From: Deltaproteobacteria bacterium
Lineage (GTDB): Bacteria > Desulfobacterota > G020345765
Direction: 5' to 3'
Length of the DNA: 5,134 nucleotides
Assembly: GCA_030616835.1 (NCBI GenBank)
Contig: JAUWWP010000223.1
Location: 1 to 5,134, forward strand
Shown here: positions 1 to 5,134 of the stretch, piece after piece
How the letters are laid out: each line of letters opens with the position of its first letter
Position numbering within the stretch: position 1 is the first letter of the stretch
The notes under the pieces: model-generated
The model's input: only the letters and a program-made list of their open reading frames with translations
Databases searched by the model: none
Told to the model about the DNA's origin: nothing
Translations under genes and position numbers: made by a program

Positions 1-146
1 ATTGAAAAGATGAAACCACTATGATTTTTTGCACTTTGCTAAAAATTTTAGAAATGAGGAACCCAAACCCCCAGTGTTTTTGCGGTTTTCTTGTTTGAAA
101 TATCATTTTTCACGCTTTTTTGAGGTAGTATATAAGTCCGACCTGA
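1..146. other. AT-rich noncoding stretch
   Basis: This stretch is clearly richer in A/T than the genes. It holds a short palindrome-like ctaaaaattttag (39-51) and runs of T, but no convincing promoter, terminator or RNA gene. On the plus strand one frame is open from base 1 to TGA at 22-24, so the very end of a convergent gene could lie here, but seven codons cannot support a call. Confidence 0.4.
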
Positions 147-276
147 GGCGTATTGTAGTAGGGGTGGACCTCCGTGTCCACCCCTATTCCTTCGACAGGC
201 TCAGGACAGGTTGGACCGACAGAGACCTACCTACGCTGAAGCTATGGCAGGCAGGCGTCGGCCCCTACATTTACGC
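147..276. repeat. MITE/REP-like interspersed repeat with imperfect terminal inverted repeats
   Basis: The left end gcgtattgtagtagggg (147-163) and the right end cccctacatttacgc (262-276) form imperfect inverted repeats sharing gtagggg/cccctac and gcgta/tacgc. Inside are a perfect 11-bp hairpin (159-169 with 176-186) and ccttcgacaggctcaggac, a motif I recall as part of a dispersed short repeat family in many environmental bacterial genomes. A second part, ctacgctgaagctatggcagg (from about 230), also belongs to that recalled pattern. The element codes for nothing itself and would be moved or copied by a transposase elsewhere. It stops two bases short of the GIDE gene's stop codon. Its exact limits need other copies. 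Confidence 0.65.
159..186. repeat. Perfect 11-bp hairpin within the repeat
   Basis: Arms taggggtggac (159-169) and gtccaccccta (176-186) pair perfectly around the 6-nt loop ctccgt. It lies about 90-120 nt downstream of the GIDE stop. No T-run follows on either strand, so it is not a standard intrinsic terminator, though it could protect the 3' end of the transcript or slow RNA polymerase. Confidence 0.75.
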
Positions 277-277
277 A

Positions 278-2131
278 TTATATGAGTTTAATTCCCCAGA
301 GGAGCATTGTTAGGATTATTCCCCCTCCTCCAAAAATTGCCAATGCGGTGCGGATCTTCAGGCTCCGCACAAGCTCATGCTCGCTTCGATCCGAAATCAT
401 AAAGAGCTCCCCGGATTCCCCCTTACCGATAAAAACCACCTCCTTAGTCTGGGGGGACTTGAGCTTTTCCAGAAGCATCTCCCGTTCTACCGCCGCCCGG
501 GCGCGTTCCCACTCCTCAGTATCAATCCGGCCGTCCTGGTTTAGATCGAAAGCCGCCAGCTTCTCCGGTGATTGTTTCAGTTCCCGGAGGCGCTGGAGAT
601 AGTCGGATCGCTCCGAAGTAGTGCTTTTCTTATAATGCTGGGCAACCCCCATGACATAAACCGGGTATTGCCAGGGGATATAGGTCTCGGTGATCCGGGT
701 ATAGCCTTCGGATACTCCCAGGCCCCGCCGTCTTCCCCCGGGAGGGGAGCGATGGGTAACCTGCCGGCACTTAACCTCTACTACTGCCCCCCGGGGATCG
801 ACCAGGGCCTTCCCGGTATCGTCCTCAACGTAAAAGGGGATGTCTTCACTATTTCCGGAAGCGACGGTCACATAGCCGCCGCGGCGGCCATGGGTGCTGA
901 AGCGCTGGCGGTACTCCTGAACCACGAAGCTATACCAGACGCAATCAACCATAGAGTATGGGGTCTTGAGGGGGGCACCGGAAGCCGCCTGCCCCGCAAT
1001 CTCCACTGAACCCATCGGCATAGAGCGGATTCGGGAGGTCGGGATGTTCTCAATCCGCCGGGCCCTCCGGAGACATACGAATCCGTGCAGGAAGAGAAGT
1101 AGCCCCAGAGCCCCGCCGCACGGGGCAAGGAAGCGAATATCCTCGGTGATGAATAACATGATCCCGAAAGCAGAGGCCAGTGCGAGCAAGGGGAGGAAAA
1201 CCGCGGGAGGACCGAGCTGGCGAACCCGGGTGAGGAAGGCCTCAATCTTTGATGGAGGTCGGCCAATCTTCGGAGGAATAACCTCGGAGACCTGAGGGGC
1301 CGATGGTTTTGCCGAGGTCGGTTCAGCCCGGGCCGGGATCTTGGGGGAAGAAAGCTTCGCCTCATAAGCAAAAAGAGACAAGCGAGAGTGGGTCTCAAAC
1401 TGCTTGAGCCGATCCTTTAAGGGAGGAGGAAGGGAAGGGACCTCGGTTGGGCTCAGGGAGACACCGCCGATAGGGGGCAGAGCCCCGATACCAAAAGAAA
1501 GATCCAACCGATGTTGGGAGACATGGGAGCGGACAGTTTCGATTAGCCGGGAAAAGTTTTGCACCGCACTTAGATTGGTGGCCTCCCCCATGGAGGTATA
1601 ATTAAAGCGCTTGCCGAAGATCCGGATCCGGGGCGATCGTCCCCGGGTATGGATATCCAGGACCGGCTCCCCCCGGGCGGCGGAGGCTAAAAGATCTTCA
1701 TCCGGGGCCGTGAGCCTTGTCTTCAGCTTGCGGGCGGAGAGAGAGCCCGGATTAAGATCACCAATGGTCAGGAAGCAATTATCCTGAGGGGAAAGCGAGT
1801 TGACCACCTTCCCGCGGGAATCGAGAAAATCAATCCTCCCGGGGGAGGCCTTCAAAGCGACCGCCCTCCGGGCCGGGGGGATGGAGCGGAACTCCGAGTC
1901 GGAGAATACCAGGCTGGAATAATTGGCTTCCGACAGCTTCCGGGAGATCTCGGTAAGATTGTTTTTGTCCGTCTCTCTCCGGAGAACCGCTATCCCCCGT
2001 CCCTGAAGCCGCTGACGCAGGGTGTATTGGTCTAATTTTGTGATCTCGGCGACGGCAGGCAGATGGGGATCGATCTCCTCCGGCCGGGAAGAGATGGGAA
2101 TGATAAGAAGATTGAAGAAACCTTTGTTCAT
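278..2131 (-). CDS. Membrane protein with GIDE domain and EF-hand
   Basis: This 617-residue membrane protein has no known exact function. Numbered from the ATG at 2131, an alpha/beta-looking N-terminal region (1-130) includes YTLRQRLQGRGIAVL, followed by a region to about 220 with FNYTSMGEATNLSAVQNF. I recall similar segments in hypothetical proteins of Desulfobacterota-like bacteria but know no named function. A Pro/Ser-rich linker (225-300) leads to two membrane helices (311-328, 334-353). A GIDE-type domain (about 358-498) has the hallmarks IENIPTSRIRSMPMGSVEIAG, a Cys-Val-Trp-Tyr strand, and FYVEDDTGKALVDPRGA. A canonical EF-hand loop DLNQDGRIDTEE (529-540) suggests calcium binding, and a last helix spans about 595-614. 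The GIDE name comes from a mitochondrial E3 ligase; no RING domain is present, so ligase activity should not be assumed. TTG at 2137 is the earliest possible start, since a TGA precedes it directly; ATG 2131 is preferred. It is probably co-transcribed with the kinase. Confidence 0.85.
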   Translation of the reverse strand: MNKGFFNLLIIPISSRPEEIDPHLPAVAEITKLDQYTLRQRLQGRGIAVLRRETDKNNLTEISRKLSEANYSSLVFSDSEFRSIPPARRAVALKASPGRIDFLDSRGKVVNSLSPQDNCFLTIGDLNPGSLSARKLKTRLTAPDEDLLASAARGEPVLDIHTRGRSPRIRIFGKRFNYTSMGEATNLSAVQNFSRLIETVRSHVSQHRLDLSFGIGALPPIGGVSLSPTEVPSLPPPLKDRLKQFETHSRLSLFAYEAKLSSPKIPARAEPTSAKPSAPQVSEVIPPKIGRPPSKIEAFLTRVRQLGPPAVFLPLLALASAFGIMLFITEDIRFLAPCGGALGLLLFLHGFVCLRRARRIENIPTSRIRSMPMGSVEIAGQAASGAPLKTPYSMVDCVWYSFVVQEYRQRFSTHGRRGGYVTVASGNSEDIPFYVEDDTGKALVDPRGAVVEVKCRQVTHRSPPGGRRRGLGVSEGYTRITETYIPWQYPVYVMGVAQHYKKSTTSERSDYLQRLRELKQSPEKLAAFDLNQDGRIDTEEWERARAAVEREMLLEKLKSPQTKEVVFIGKGESGELFMISDRSEHELVRSLKIRTALAIFGGGGIILTMLLWGIKLI

Positions 2132-2181
2132 AACCAATCACTCATAATAAAAACAATAAAACATCTCTGAACCCTCCCCAT
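2128..2181 (-). CDS. Putative 17-codon leader ORF coupled to the GIDE gene
   Basis: In the gap after the kinase, the minus strand holds an ATG (2181-2179) opening a 17-residue frame, MGRVQRCFIVFIMSDWL, with stop TGA at 2130-2128. A strong Shine-Dalgarno-like gggaggag (2199-2192) ends 10 nt before the ATG. The stop overlaps the ATG of the next gene as ATGA, the standard arrangement for coupled translation, while that gene has no good ribosome binding site of its own. This suggests, but does not show, that the small ORF serves to load ribosomes onto the long gene. The peptide has a hydrophobic middle (CFIVFIM) and no recognisable attenuator features. The frame is also open upstream into the kinase 3' end, and a chance ORF of this size is common. 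Confidence 0.35.
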   Translation of the reverse strand: MGRVQRCFIVFIMSDWL

Positions 2182-2215
2182 TTCTCCCGAGCTCCTCCCT
2201 GAGGCACCAAGTCCT
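2132..2215 (-). other. Kinase-GIDE intergenic gap without visible terminator
   Basis: The 84 bp contain a purine-rich stretch with two Shine-Dalgarno-like runs (gggaggag, ggggaggg) and then a T-rich run just before the long gene. No GC-rich hairpin precedes the T-run, so it is not a convincing intrinsic terminator, and read-through from the kinase is likely. TATTAT (2149-2144) resembles a -10 box but has no -35 at the right spacing. Confidence 0.5.
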
Positions 2216-3775
2216 TTACTGCTTTAAGTCAATAATTCTCTTAATGGTCTGATCCTTTTTGATCTCTACTGTCAGCTTCTTTTCCAGACCGAGATAGGGG
2301 TTAACCAGGTGCAGGCGATGTTCTCCCTCGGTAAGCTTTATCCCGAGGACCGGGGTGGATTTCTCATACTTCACCCCGTCAATATACAAATGGGCCCAGG
2401 GCAGGGCGTTAATGTCCAGGAAGCCGTATGCTTTTTTAATCATGGGCATCTGCACCGGGGTAGGCATCGGCCGGGGCTTAATCTCAGGCCTGGAGGGCGG
2501 TGGTGGGCTTGCCTTCGGGACTGGCAGGGAAGATGGTTTTACTTCCGGGGGAGGGGATGGGGGTAGGGGTCTCGAGGCGGTCAAGAATTTAAACCAGAGG
2601 GTGCCGAATCCCAGAATGAGCAGGACCAGAGTAATTCCTACGGTAACTGCCCGGCGGGGGGATTTAACCCTCTCTTTTGGCCGGGCCGCTGGGGAGCCTG
2701 GCCCACCTGCCTGCTCCCGAAGAAGGCCCCGGGTGACAGTATGGGCCCGCTCGGTATCGAAAGCAGCCTCGTCCTTTTGCGCCCGAAGGCTCTCCCGGTA
2801 TTCCTTCAGAAGTGGCAAGTTATCGATCTCCTCCATCCTCTGTTTTTCCTTCCTGATGACCTCCTGGAATATGGTGGTCAGGTAGCGGGACAGATCGGCC
2901 GAGGATACCCAGGAAGGATGGAGAGAGCGGGCCAGATCCTTGTGGAGGGGAGAGGCATCCTGGTATCTATCCGAAGGCTCTTTTGCCAGGGCCTTAAGCA
3001 CTGTCGTCTCGAGCTCTTCGGGGATATCCTTATTTATCCGGGAAGGAGGCTCCACCCGGGCTGCCTTCACCTTTTCCAGGGTTCCAATATCGCTGTCACC
3101 CAGGAAGAGCCTTTCCCCGGTGAGCATTTCGTAGATAACTATCCCCAGGGAAAAGATGTCACTTCGGCGATCGATGGCCTTTCCCCGGGCCTGCTCCGGC
3201 GACATATAGGCATATTTGCCCTTCAATACCCCGGATTGAGACATCCGGGCCTGAATGGCAGCCTTGGCAATTCCAAAATCAGTGAGCTTCACCTCTCCTT
3301 CGTAAGATATAAGAATGTTCTGGGGACTGATATCCCGGTGAATGATGTTGAGCTCAGCTCCCCGGGCGTCCCGCTTCCGGTGAGCGTAGTCAAGGGCCTG
3401 GGCGATCTCCATCCCGATGAGAACAGCGAGCTCCTGGGAAAGGGGCATCCCCATTTTCTGACCACCCTTGATTATTGTCCTGAGGTCCTTCCCTTCGATG
3501 AATTCCATGGCAATATAGTAGGTATCTTCAATCCGATCCAGAGCGAGGACCTGGGCAATATTGGAATGAGAAAGCTGCCCCGCGATCTTGGCCTCATCGA
3601 TGAGCATGGTAATGAACTCCTCGTCCTGGGAAAACTGGGGTAGGATCTGCTTGATCACCACTGTCTTCTCGAAGCCTTCAACCCCAAAGGTCTTGGCCCT
3701 GAAGATCTCAGCCATTCCCCCAATGGCGATCTTGTCAATAAGGATATATTTTCCAAACCGGCGCGGTTCAAACAT
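2216..3775 (-). CDS. Transmembrane Ser/Thr protein kinase with C-terminal PEGA-like domain
   Basis: This 519-residue Hanks-type kinase should phosphorylate Ser/Thr of cytoplasmic targets and sense something outside the inner membrane. The kinase domain (about 10-285) has a Gly-rich loop IAIGGMAEIF (16-25), ATP lysine K42 (VVIK), helix-C E61, catalytic HRDISPQN (146-153, with D148 and N153), DFG (166-168) and SPE (192-194) after an S/T-bearing activation loop. Regulatory and catalytic residues look intact, but the loop lysine of HRDxKxxN is Ser150, as in many myxobacterial and desulfobacterial relatives. A helical juxtamembrane stretch (290-345) follows, then one membrane helix (377-395), a Pro-rich linker (400-445) and a PEGA-like beta domain (449-519; LYIDGVKY, TPVLGIKLTEGEHRLHL). 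The linker suggests spanning of a periplasm or cell wall. ATG (3775) lies inside the GNAT 3' end after a purine-rich run with no perfect Shine-Dalgarno. No FHA or PASTA domain is seen. Confidence 0.95.
   Translation of the reverse strand: MFEPRRFGKYILIDKIAIGGMAEIFRAKTFGVEGFEKTVVIKQILPQFSQDEEFITMLIDEAKIAGQLSHSNIAQVLALDRIEDTYYIAMEFIEGKDLRTIIKGGQKMGMPLSQELAVLIGMEIAQALDYAHRKRDARGAELNIIHRDISPQNILISYEGEVKLTDFGIAKAAIQARMSQSGVLKGKYAYMSPEQARGKAIDRRSDIFSLGIVIYEMLTGERLFLGDSDIGTLEKVKAARVEPPSRINKDIPEELETTVLKALAKEPSDRYQDASPLHKDLARSLHPSWVSSADLSRYLTTIFQEVIRKEKQRMEEIDNLPLLKEYRESLRAQKDEAAFDTERAHTVTRGLLREQAGGPGSPAARPKERVKSPRRAVTVGITLVLLILGFGTLWFKFLTASRPLPPSPPPEVKPSSLPVPKASPPPPSRPEIKPRPMPTPVQMPMIKKAYGFLDINALPWAHLYIDGVKYEKSTPVLGIKLTEGEHRLHLVNPYLGLEKKLTVEIKKDQTIKRIIDLKQ
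3768..3775 (-). other. 8-bp gene overlap ATGTTTGA (GNAT stop / kinase start)
   Basis: On the minus strand the kinase ATG (3775-3773) precedes the GNAT TGA (3770-3768) within the same eight bases. Ribosomes finishing the acetyltransferase can re-initiate here, which fits translational coupling and a shared transcript. The upstream sequence is only purine-rich (gaagaaagaag), giving a weak independent start. Confidence 0.85.
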
Positions 3776-4391
3776 CTTCTTTCTTCTTCCCCATTCTTAC
3801 CCCGGCTTCTTTACCCTTTGTTCTTCCCGAAAGGCATAAGGTCAGATCCTGAAACTTAAGAAAGTGGATTGACTGAAAGAGCGAGAACCCTGCCTTCTCA
3901 ATTCCCCTGAGCGAAGGCCGGTTCTTACTGAGTGAAAAGATGAGGGCCCGCGAGTAGCCCTGGGATCTGGCAAAGCTAAGAATCGCTGTTAGTAGTGCCG
4001 GGAAAAGGCCCCTCCCCCGGTAATCCGGCAGGGTAAAGGCTTCATAGAGGTAGAGCTCATTGCTCCTTAATTTGATAATTCGGTTAACCTCTCCTACTTC
4101 TGCCTGCTGAAAAGCCACCCAGCAATAGGAGACGACCGCTGAGTTAAACCAGGCCACCCCGCAGACTTCCCCCTGATTAAACCTTGCATTTACTATCTCT
4201 TTACCCACCACCGAGGCCAAACTTTCTACCTTTTCTCCTGATTTACTATCTATGAAGCTATATTCTGCGCCCACTCCCGTCTCTACCTCAGGAATCGGCC
4301 TTGATAGTTGAAAGGAAAAAAGATTAAGCTGCCCCCGGCTTAAGGGCTTCCTTTTTTTAACGACATGATCAACCCGGGTCTGCTCATTCAC
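3768..4391 (-). CDS. GNAT-family N-acetyltransferase
   Basis: This 207-residue protein transfers an acyl group, normally acetyl from acetyl-CoA, to an amine; the substrate is unknown. The GNAT core is clear in the second half. A beta strand (YLYEAFTLPD, 114-123) leads into the pyrophosphate-binding motif RGRGLF (125-130) and a following helix. Then come the strand RALIFSLS (148-155) and the family pattern N157..S160....EKAGF (165-169). The N-terminal 60 residues are less conserved in look, and the C-terminal 18 are highly basic and probably a free tail. Translation starts at GTG behind aaggtgg. The last codons overlap the kinase start by 8 bp, so synthesis of the two is probably coupled and the kinase is a reasonable candidate partner or co-regulated gene. 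By eye the gene is less GC-rich than its downstream neighbours. A lone metabolic or antibiotic-type acetyltransferase remains possible. Confidence 0.85.
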   Translation of the reverse strand: MNEQTRVDHVVKKRKPLSRGQLNLFSFQLSRPIPEVETGVGAEYSFIDSKSGEKVESLASVVGKEIVNARFNQGEVCGVAWFNSAVVSYCWVAFQQAEVGEVNRIIKLRSNELYLYEAFTLPDYRGRGLFPALLTAILSFARSQGYSRALIFSLSKNRPSLRGIEKAGFSLFQSIHFLKFQDLTLCLSGRTKGKEAGVRMGKKKEDV

Positions 4392-4396
4392 CCGCC

Positions 4397-4403
4397 CACC
4401 TTA
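4397..4403 (-). promoter_or_regulatory. Ribosome binding site deciding the GTG start of the acetyltransferase
   Basis: Minus-strand aaggtgg ends about 5 nt upstream of the GTG codon at 4391-4389. It is the only good Shine-Dalgarno-like sequence near the start of this frame, and it supports GTG over any downstream start. Confidence 0.5.
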
Positions 4404-4424
4404 GCAAAGACAGCCAATATTGTC

Positions 4425-4453
4425 AATAGAACGGGGGCCAGACCTGGTGTCAA
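4425..4453 (-). promoter_or_regulatory. Candidate sigma-70-type promoter of the GNAT-kinase unit
   Basis: Read on the minus strand, a perfect TTGACA (4453-4448) is followed after 17 nt by TCTATT (4430-4425), four of six matches to TATAAT. Transcription would start near 4418, leaving a leader of under 30 nt before the GTG start of the acetyltransferase. A second TTGACA at 4426-4421 has only a poor -10 at the right distance. Around it, caatattg (4415-4422) is a perfect 8-bp palindrome that could be an operator, but it is too short to argue strongly. Confidence 0.4.
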
Positions 4454-4480
4454 ATAAAAATCAAAAGTGGACTATTTTTC
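4448..4480. repeat. Possible second IS-end-like segment, opposite orientation
   Basis: The AT-rich run at 4448-4480 begins with tgtcaaat and includes caaaagtggactattttt. Its core caaaagtgga resembles the reverse complement of the 4545-4587 blocks (gcaaagtgaaaatgtcc), so the two could be the inverted ends of an internally deleted element of about 140 bp. A 9-bp direct repeat, cagacctgg, occurs at 4439-4447 and 4488-4496 and brackets this segment. Similarity is partial and judged by eye, and the segment also overlaps the candidate promoter of the next gene. Confidence 0.3.
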
Positions 4481-4544
4481 GCTACTGCAGACCTGGAGTT
4501 GTGATTCAGACAGAGGAGGGCTGGAGACATCTTACATCCCCGAG

Positions 4545-4587
4545 TAGGACATTTCTACTTTGCCCAATTAGGACATTTTCACTTTGC
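4545..4587. repeat. Two tandem 19-bp IS-end-like repeats
   Basis: Two near-identical 19-mers, taggacatttctactttgc (4545-4563) and taggacattttcactttgc (4569-4587), lie in direct orientation with a 24-bp period and differ at only two adjacent positions. Tandem, slightly divergent blocks of this kind are what transposase-binding sites at the ends of some insertion sequences look like (IS21-type ends have multiple such repeats). I recall similar GGACATTT..ACTTTG blocks from environmental bacterial genomes, but I cannot name the element. No transposase gene is present in the window, so this is either the edge of a degraded element or a solo remnant. The inner copy supplies the stop codon of the MMPL gene. 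Confidence 0.6.
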
Positions 4588-5134
4588 TGTTCCAACCCTT
4601 CCTTCTCAGAAGGCTTGCCAGGGAGGGGACGAGTATTAAAGCGCCTTCCATGTTGAGGATCATGAGTAGTCCCAAGAGGAGTGCCATCTCGGATGTGAAC
4701 TTAATCGGGGATAGAAACCAGAAGGCAACGCTGAGAACCACGGTTGTAGCTGTGAATAGGATCGCCTTCCCGGTCGTCATTAGAGCGCTCTGGATGATCT
4801 GGGACTGTTCTAAATTGCTTCCCTTTTCCTCCTCAATCCGGCTGAGGATATAGATCCCGTAGTCAATCCCGACCCCTATTCCAATAGCGGCTACCGGGAG
4901 GGAATTTATGTTCATGTCTATCCCTACGATTAGCATGAAGACCTCGGATAGGAACTGGGAAAGGATGAGGGAGGGGATAAGGATCAGGGGAGCAGTAATG
5001 GATCTGAAGAAGATGCCAACAAGCACGAAGATCGTCCCCAGGGCAAGATAAAGGATTAGCCAGTATGAACGTTCTACCTCCTCGTTCACAGCAGAAAGTA
5101 CACCCAAGAGACCGGCAGCGAGGCGAAATTTCAC
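4568..5134 (-). CDS. MMPL/HAE3-type RND transporter, C-terminal fragment (5' end outside window)
   Basis: This is the last 188 residues of an inner-membrane exporter of the RND superfamily (MMPL type). Such proteins use the proton gradient to move lipids or other hydrophobic compounds; the substrate here cannot be told. Five hydrophobic segments are visible at about residues 24-43, 47-71, 77-97, 119-141 and 147-174, matching the final helices of the second half of the family. The stretch GIGVGIDYGIYILSRIEEE (85-103) is the family's characteristic helix-4-like motif with its conserved Asp, and GVLSAVNEEV (11-20) is the usual periplasmic-to-membrane junction. The first codon seen is GTG at the window edge and is almost certainly internal: several hundred residues are missing upstream. 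The tail after the last helix is short, and residues 183-188 (SKVKMS) plus the stop are encoded by an IS-end-like repeat, so the natural C-terminus may have been replaced. The family call is firm; substrate and true 3' end are not. Confidence 0.93.
   Translation of the reverse strand: MKFRLAAGLLGVLSAVNEEVERSYWLILYLALGTIFVLVGIFFRSITAPLILIPSLILSQFLSEVFMLIVGIDMNINSLPVAAIGIGVGIDYGIYILSRIEEEKGSNLEQSQIIQSALMTTGKAILFTATTVVLSVAFWFLSPIKFTSEMALLLGLLMILNMEGALILVPSLASLLRRKGWNSKVKMS

Noticed and set aside
29..40. Third copy of the IS-end block (cactttgct after a T-run) near the window start
   Set aside because: Only nine bases match exactly, which is expected by chance in a window of this size; the rest does not align well.
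159..186. Hairpin as an intrinsic terminator of the GIDE gene
   Set aside because: The stem is strong but no T-run follows on either strand, and it is explained as part of the dispersed repeat.
29..313. 94-codon plus-strand ORF containing PYSFDRLRTG
   Set aside because: It runs through the dispersed repeat, and the SFDRLRT string is simply the translation of the repeat motif. It also overlaps the 3' end of the GIDE gene and shows no domain.
868..1398. 176-codon minus-strand ORF in another frame of the GIDE gene
   Set aside because: Arg/Pro/Ser-rich shadow translation inside a gene with clear GIDE motifs in the correct frame.
2132..2137. TTG start at 2137 for the GIDE protein
   Set aside because: It adds only two residues and has no better ribosome binding site than ATG 2131, which also forms the ATGA overlap with the leader ORF. 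It cannot be excluded.
1830..2141. 103-codon minus-strand ORF starting GTG at 2141
   Set aside because: Out-of-frame shadow of the GIDE gene 5' end with no domain; the true frame carries the conserved downstream protein.
2741..3643. 300-codon plus-strand ORF opposite the kinase
   Set aside because: It lies entirely antisense to the well-supported kinase domain, has no recognisable motif, and is a shadow of the codon bias of the real gene.
4421..4426. Second TTGACA as the main -35 box
   Set aside because: At 17 nt spacing the -10 would be TAAGGT, a poor match that coincides with the ribosome binding site.
4420..4656. 78-codon plus-strand ORF across the GNAT-MMPL gap
   Set aside because: It covers the IS-end-like repeats and the 3' end of the MMPL gene in antisense and has no recognisable protein features.

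Overview
The window looks like a chromosomal piece from an uncultivated or poorly known Gram-negative bacterium. The evidence is an RND/MMPL exporter, a Ser/Thr kinase of the HRDxSPQN-PEGA type familiar from Desulfobacterota and Myxococcota, a bacterial GIDE-domain membrane protein, and a short interspersed repeat carrying the motif ccttcgacaggctcagga, which I recall from many metagenome-assembled genomes. The phylum cannot be fixed from this sequence.

All real genes lie on the minus strand and are read from right to left. At the right edge (4568-5134) is the C-terminal part of an MMPL/HAE3-type RND transporter, whose last codons and stop lie inside one of two 19-bp tandem repeats that resemble insertion-sequence ends. 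A gap of about 175 bp (4392-4567) follows, with further IS-end-like sequence and a candidate sigma-70-type promoter. Next come a GNAT acetyltransferase (3768-4391) and a transmembrane Ser/Thr protein kinase with a C-terminal PEGA-like domain (2216-3775). These two overlap by 8 bp and are probably translationally coupled. A further 84 bp separate the kinase from a large membrane protein (278-2131) that has an unnamed N-terminal region, a GIDE domain and one canonical EF-hand. That gap contains a possible 17-codon leader ORF with a good ribosome binding site, whose stop overlaps the start of the large gene as ATGA. The left end (1-277) is noncoding: an AT-rich stretch and an approximately 130-bp MITE/REP-like repeat with imperfect terminal inverted repeats, which abuts the stop codon of the GIDE gene.

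GNAT, kinase and GIDE/EF-hand genes probably form one transcription unit, since no terminator is visible between them. A working hypothesis (inference only) is a membrane signalling module in which a transmembrane kinase and a possibly calcium-binding membrane protein act together. The most checkable unusual points are the leader ORF coupled to the GIDE gene, the IS-derived end of the MMPL transporter, and the unassigned N-terminal region of the GIDE protein.
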